Assembly (NCBI RefSeq): GCF_000709085.1
Contig: NZ_JFBD01000040.1
Location: 1 to 38,036 of the forward strand
DNA length: 38,036 bases
Reading direction: 5' to 3'
DNA from: Virgibacillus alimentarius
GTDB lineage: Bacteria; Bacillota; Bacilli; Bacillales; Amphibacillaceae
Shown here piece by piece: positions 37,484 to 38,036 of the stretch. The notes beneath the pieces were generated by a model that worked only from the letters and a program-made list of their open reading frames with translations, had not been told where the DNA came from and ran no database searches. The position numbers were made by a program, and so were the translations under genes. Position 1 is the stretch's first letter. Every line of letters begins with the position of its first letter.

Positions 37484-37573
37484 AGGTTAACAGATTATGA
37501 ATACCTTATTTCTATTCCTGGCATTAGTAAAAATACTGTTACAGAATTACTAGCTGAAGGAAATGATGGATAA
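37484..37573 (+). pseudogene. Fragment A of an IS110-family transposase
   Basis: In the frame of 37499 the sequence reads YLISIPGISKNTVTELLAEGNDG and stops at TAA 37571. This matches the start of the Transposase_20 domain (IPGI...ELLAELGDI) of IS110-type enzymes and breaks off before the GDI. No start codon or N-terminal catalytic domain is present. Confidence 0.55.
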
Positions 37574-37961
37574 ACTCGATTCACCAATCGTAACCATACC
37601 CGGAATTTCCTATCGACTTGGAAGTAAAATCATAGCAGAAATAGGTGACATCCACAACTTTAATAACCTAGGTCAGCTATTAGCTTTTGCTGGAATGGAA
37701 CCATCCATTTATCAATCCGGCCAATATCAAGGAACTGGAAAAATGGTGAAACGTGGATCACCACACCTCCGATGGGCGATGTATCATGCCTCGAGATTGA
37801 TTTCTATATATTCACCGACGTTCAAGGCATATTATGAAAAGAAGCTCTTAGAAGGCAAACATTATAATGTGGTGTTAAGCCATGTAGCGAAGAAATTAAT
37901 TAGAGTCATATTCCATTTCATGCGGACAGGCGAATTATATAAAGAAGTTGTTTATACGTAA
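37563..37961 (+). pseudogene. Fragment B: C-terminal half of an IS110-family transposase
   Basis: 132 residues: IVTIPGISYRLGSKIIAEIGDI, then LLAFAGMEPSIYQSGQ, MVKRGSPHLRWAMYHAS and KHYNVVLSHVAKKLIRVI. This is the complete Transposase_20 half of an IS110-family (IS116/IS902-like) enzyme. The N-terminal DEDD/RuvC domain is missing, so it cannot transpose alone. It begins in a different frame from fragment A and repeats the same IPGI motif, so the two come from different or rearranged copies. The last 75 bases of the window hold no further gene. Confidence 0.8.
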
Positions 37962-38036
37962 TATTTTGACCGTTATAAAATACTAAAGTTTAACAAAAAT
38001 ACACAGCTTGATGATTAATTTTAAAATCATTAACCA

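Overview
The window looks like chromosomal DNA of a low-GC, Gram-positive spore-former of the family Bacillaceae. The evidence is the AT-rich base composition, strong AAGGAGG-type ribosome binding sites, frequent TTG/GTG starts, and gene orders typical of the group: secG-esterase-rnr-smpB-ssrA, liaIH-liaFSR, yvrCBA-yvqK and aceB-aceA. An Oceanobacillus/Virgibacillus-like host is my inference and cannot be proved from this stretch. No prophage, plasmid, CRISPR array or obvious defence island is present; the only mobile DNA is an IS110-family remnant at the right end.

Left part (1-8460): ptsI stands alone on the minus strand with its own promoter, next to an S33-type hydrolase. Then comes the plus-strand translation-rescue and RNA-decay cluster: secG, carboxylesterase, rnr (RNase R), smpB and ssrA (tmRNA). 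A lipoprotein and a decayed zinc-ribbon membrane-protein gene follow. Next (8540-10800) is thiC under a TPP riboswitch, with a 55-residue zinc-knuckle-like gene tucked directly behind it. The envelope-stress system liaI-liaH / liaF-liaS-liaR occupies 10860-14470.

Middle part (14500-26500): a flavin-dependent monooxygenase and an aromatic-acid-exporter-like protein converge on one terminator. A 36-residue zinc-ribbon gene flanked by two perfect inverted repeats precedes the glyoxylate shunt (aceB-aceA). Then come a CwlO-type peptidoglycan endopeptidase and a minus-strand vitamin B12 uptake and salvage operon under a cobalamin riboswitch (yvrC-yvrB-yvrA/CbiZ fusion-yvqK).

Right part (26560-38036): a nitroreductase, then what appears to be a coherent N-methyl-glycine module. 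Monomeric sarcosine oxidase (which yields formaldehyde and H2O2) and glutathione-independent formaldehyde dehydrogenase (with a GlcG/HbpS-like partner) lie either side of a LysR-type regulator. The same dyad, GATAG-(0-3 nt)-CTATC, occurs upstream of all three transcription units, placed where LysR activators usually bind. After that come an ABC exporter pair, several very small membrane or cationic proteins, TatD, a DUF1648 protein and an isochorismatase-like hydrolase.

The right end is repeat-rich. A 96-bp palindromic element is 92% identical to an inverted copy at 20020-20115, and what looks like the tail of a third copy forms the first bases of the window. Next to it is a second structured Bacillaceae-type repeat and a chimeric IS110 transposase remnant. 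All gene calls come from reading the translated sequence; no database search was run.
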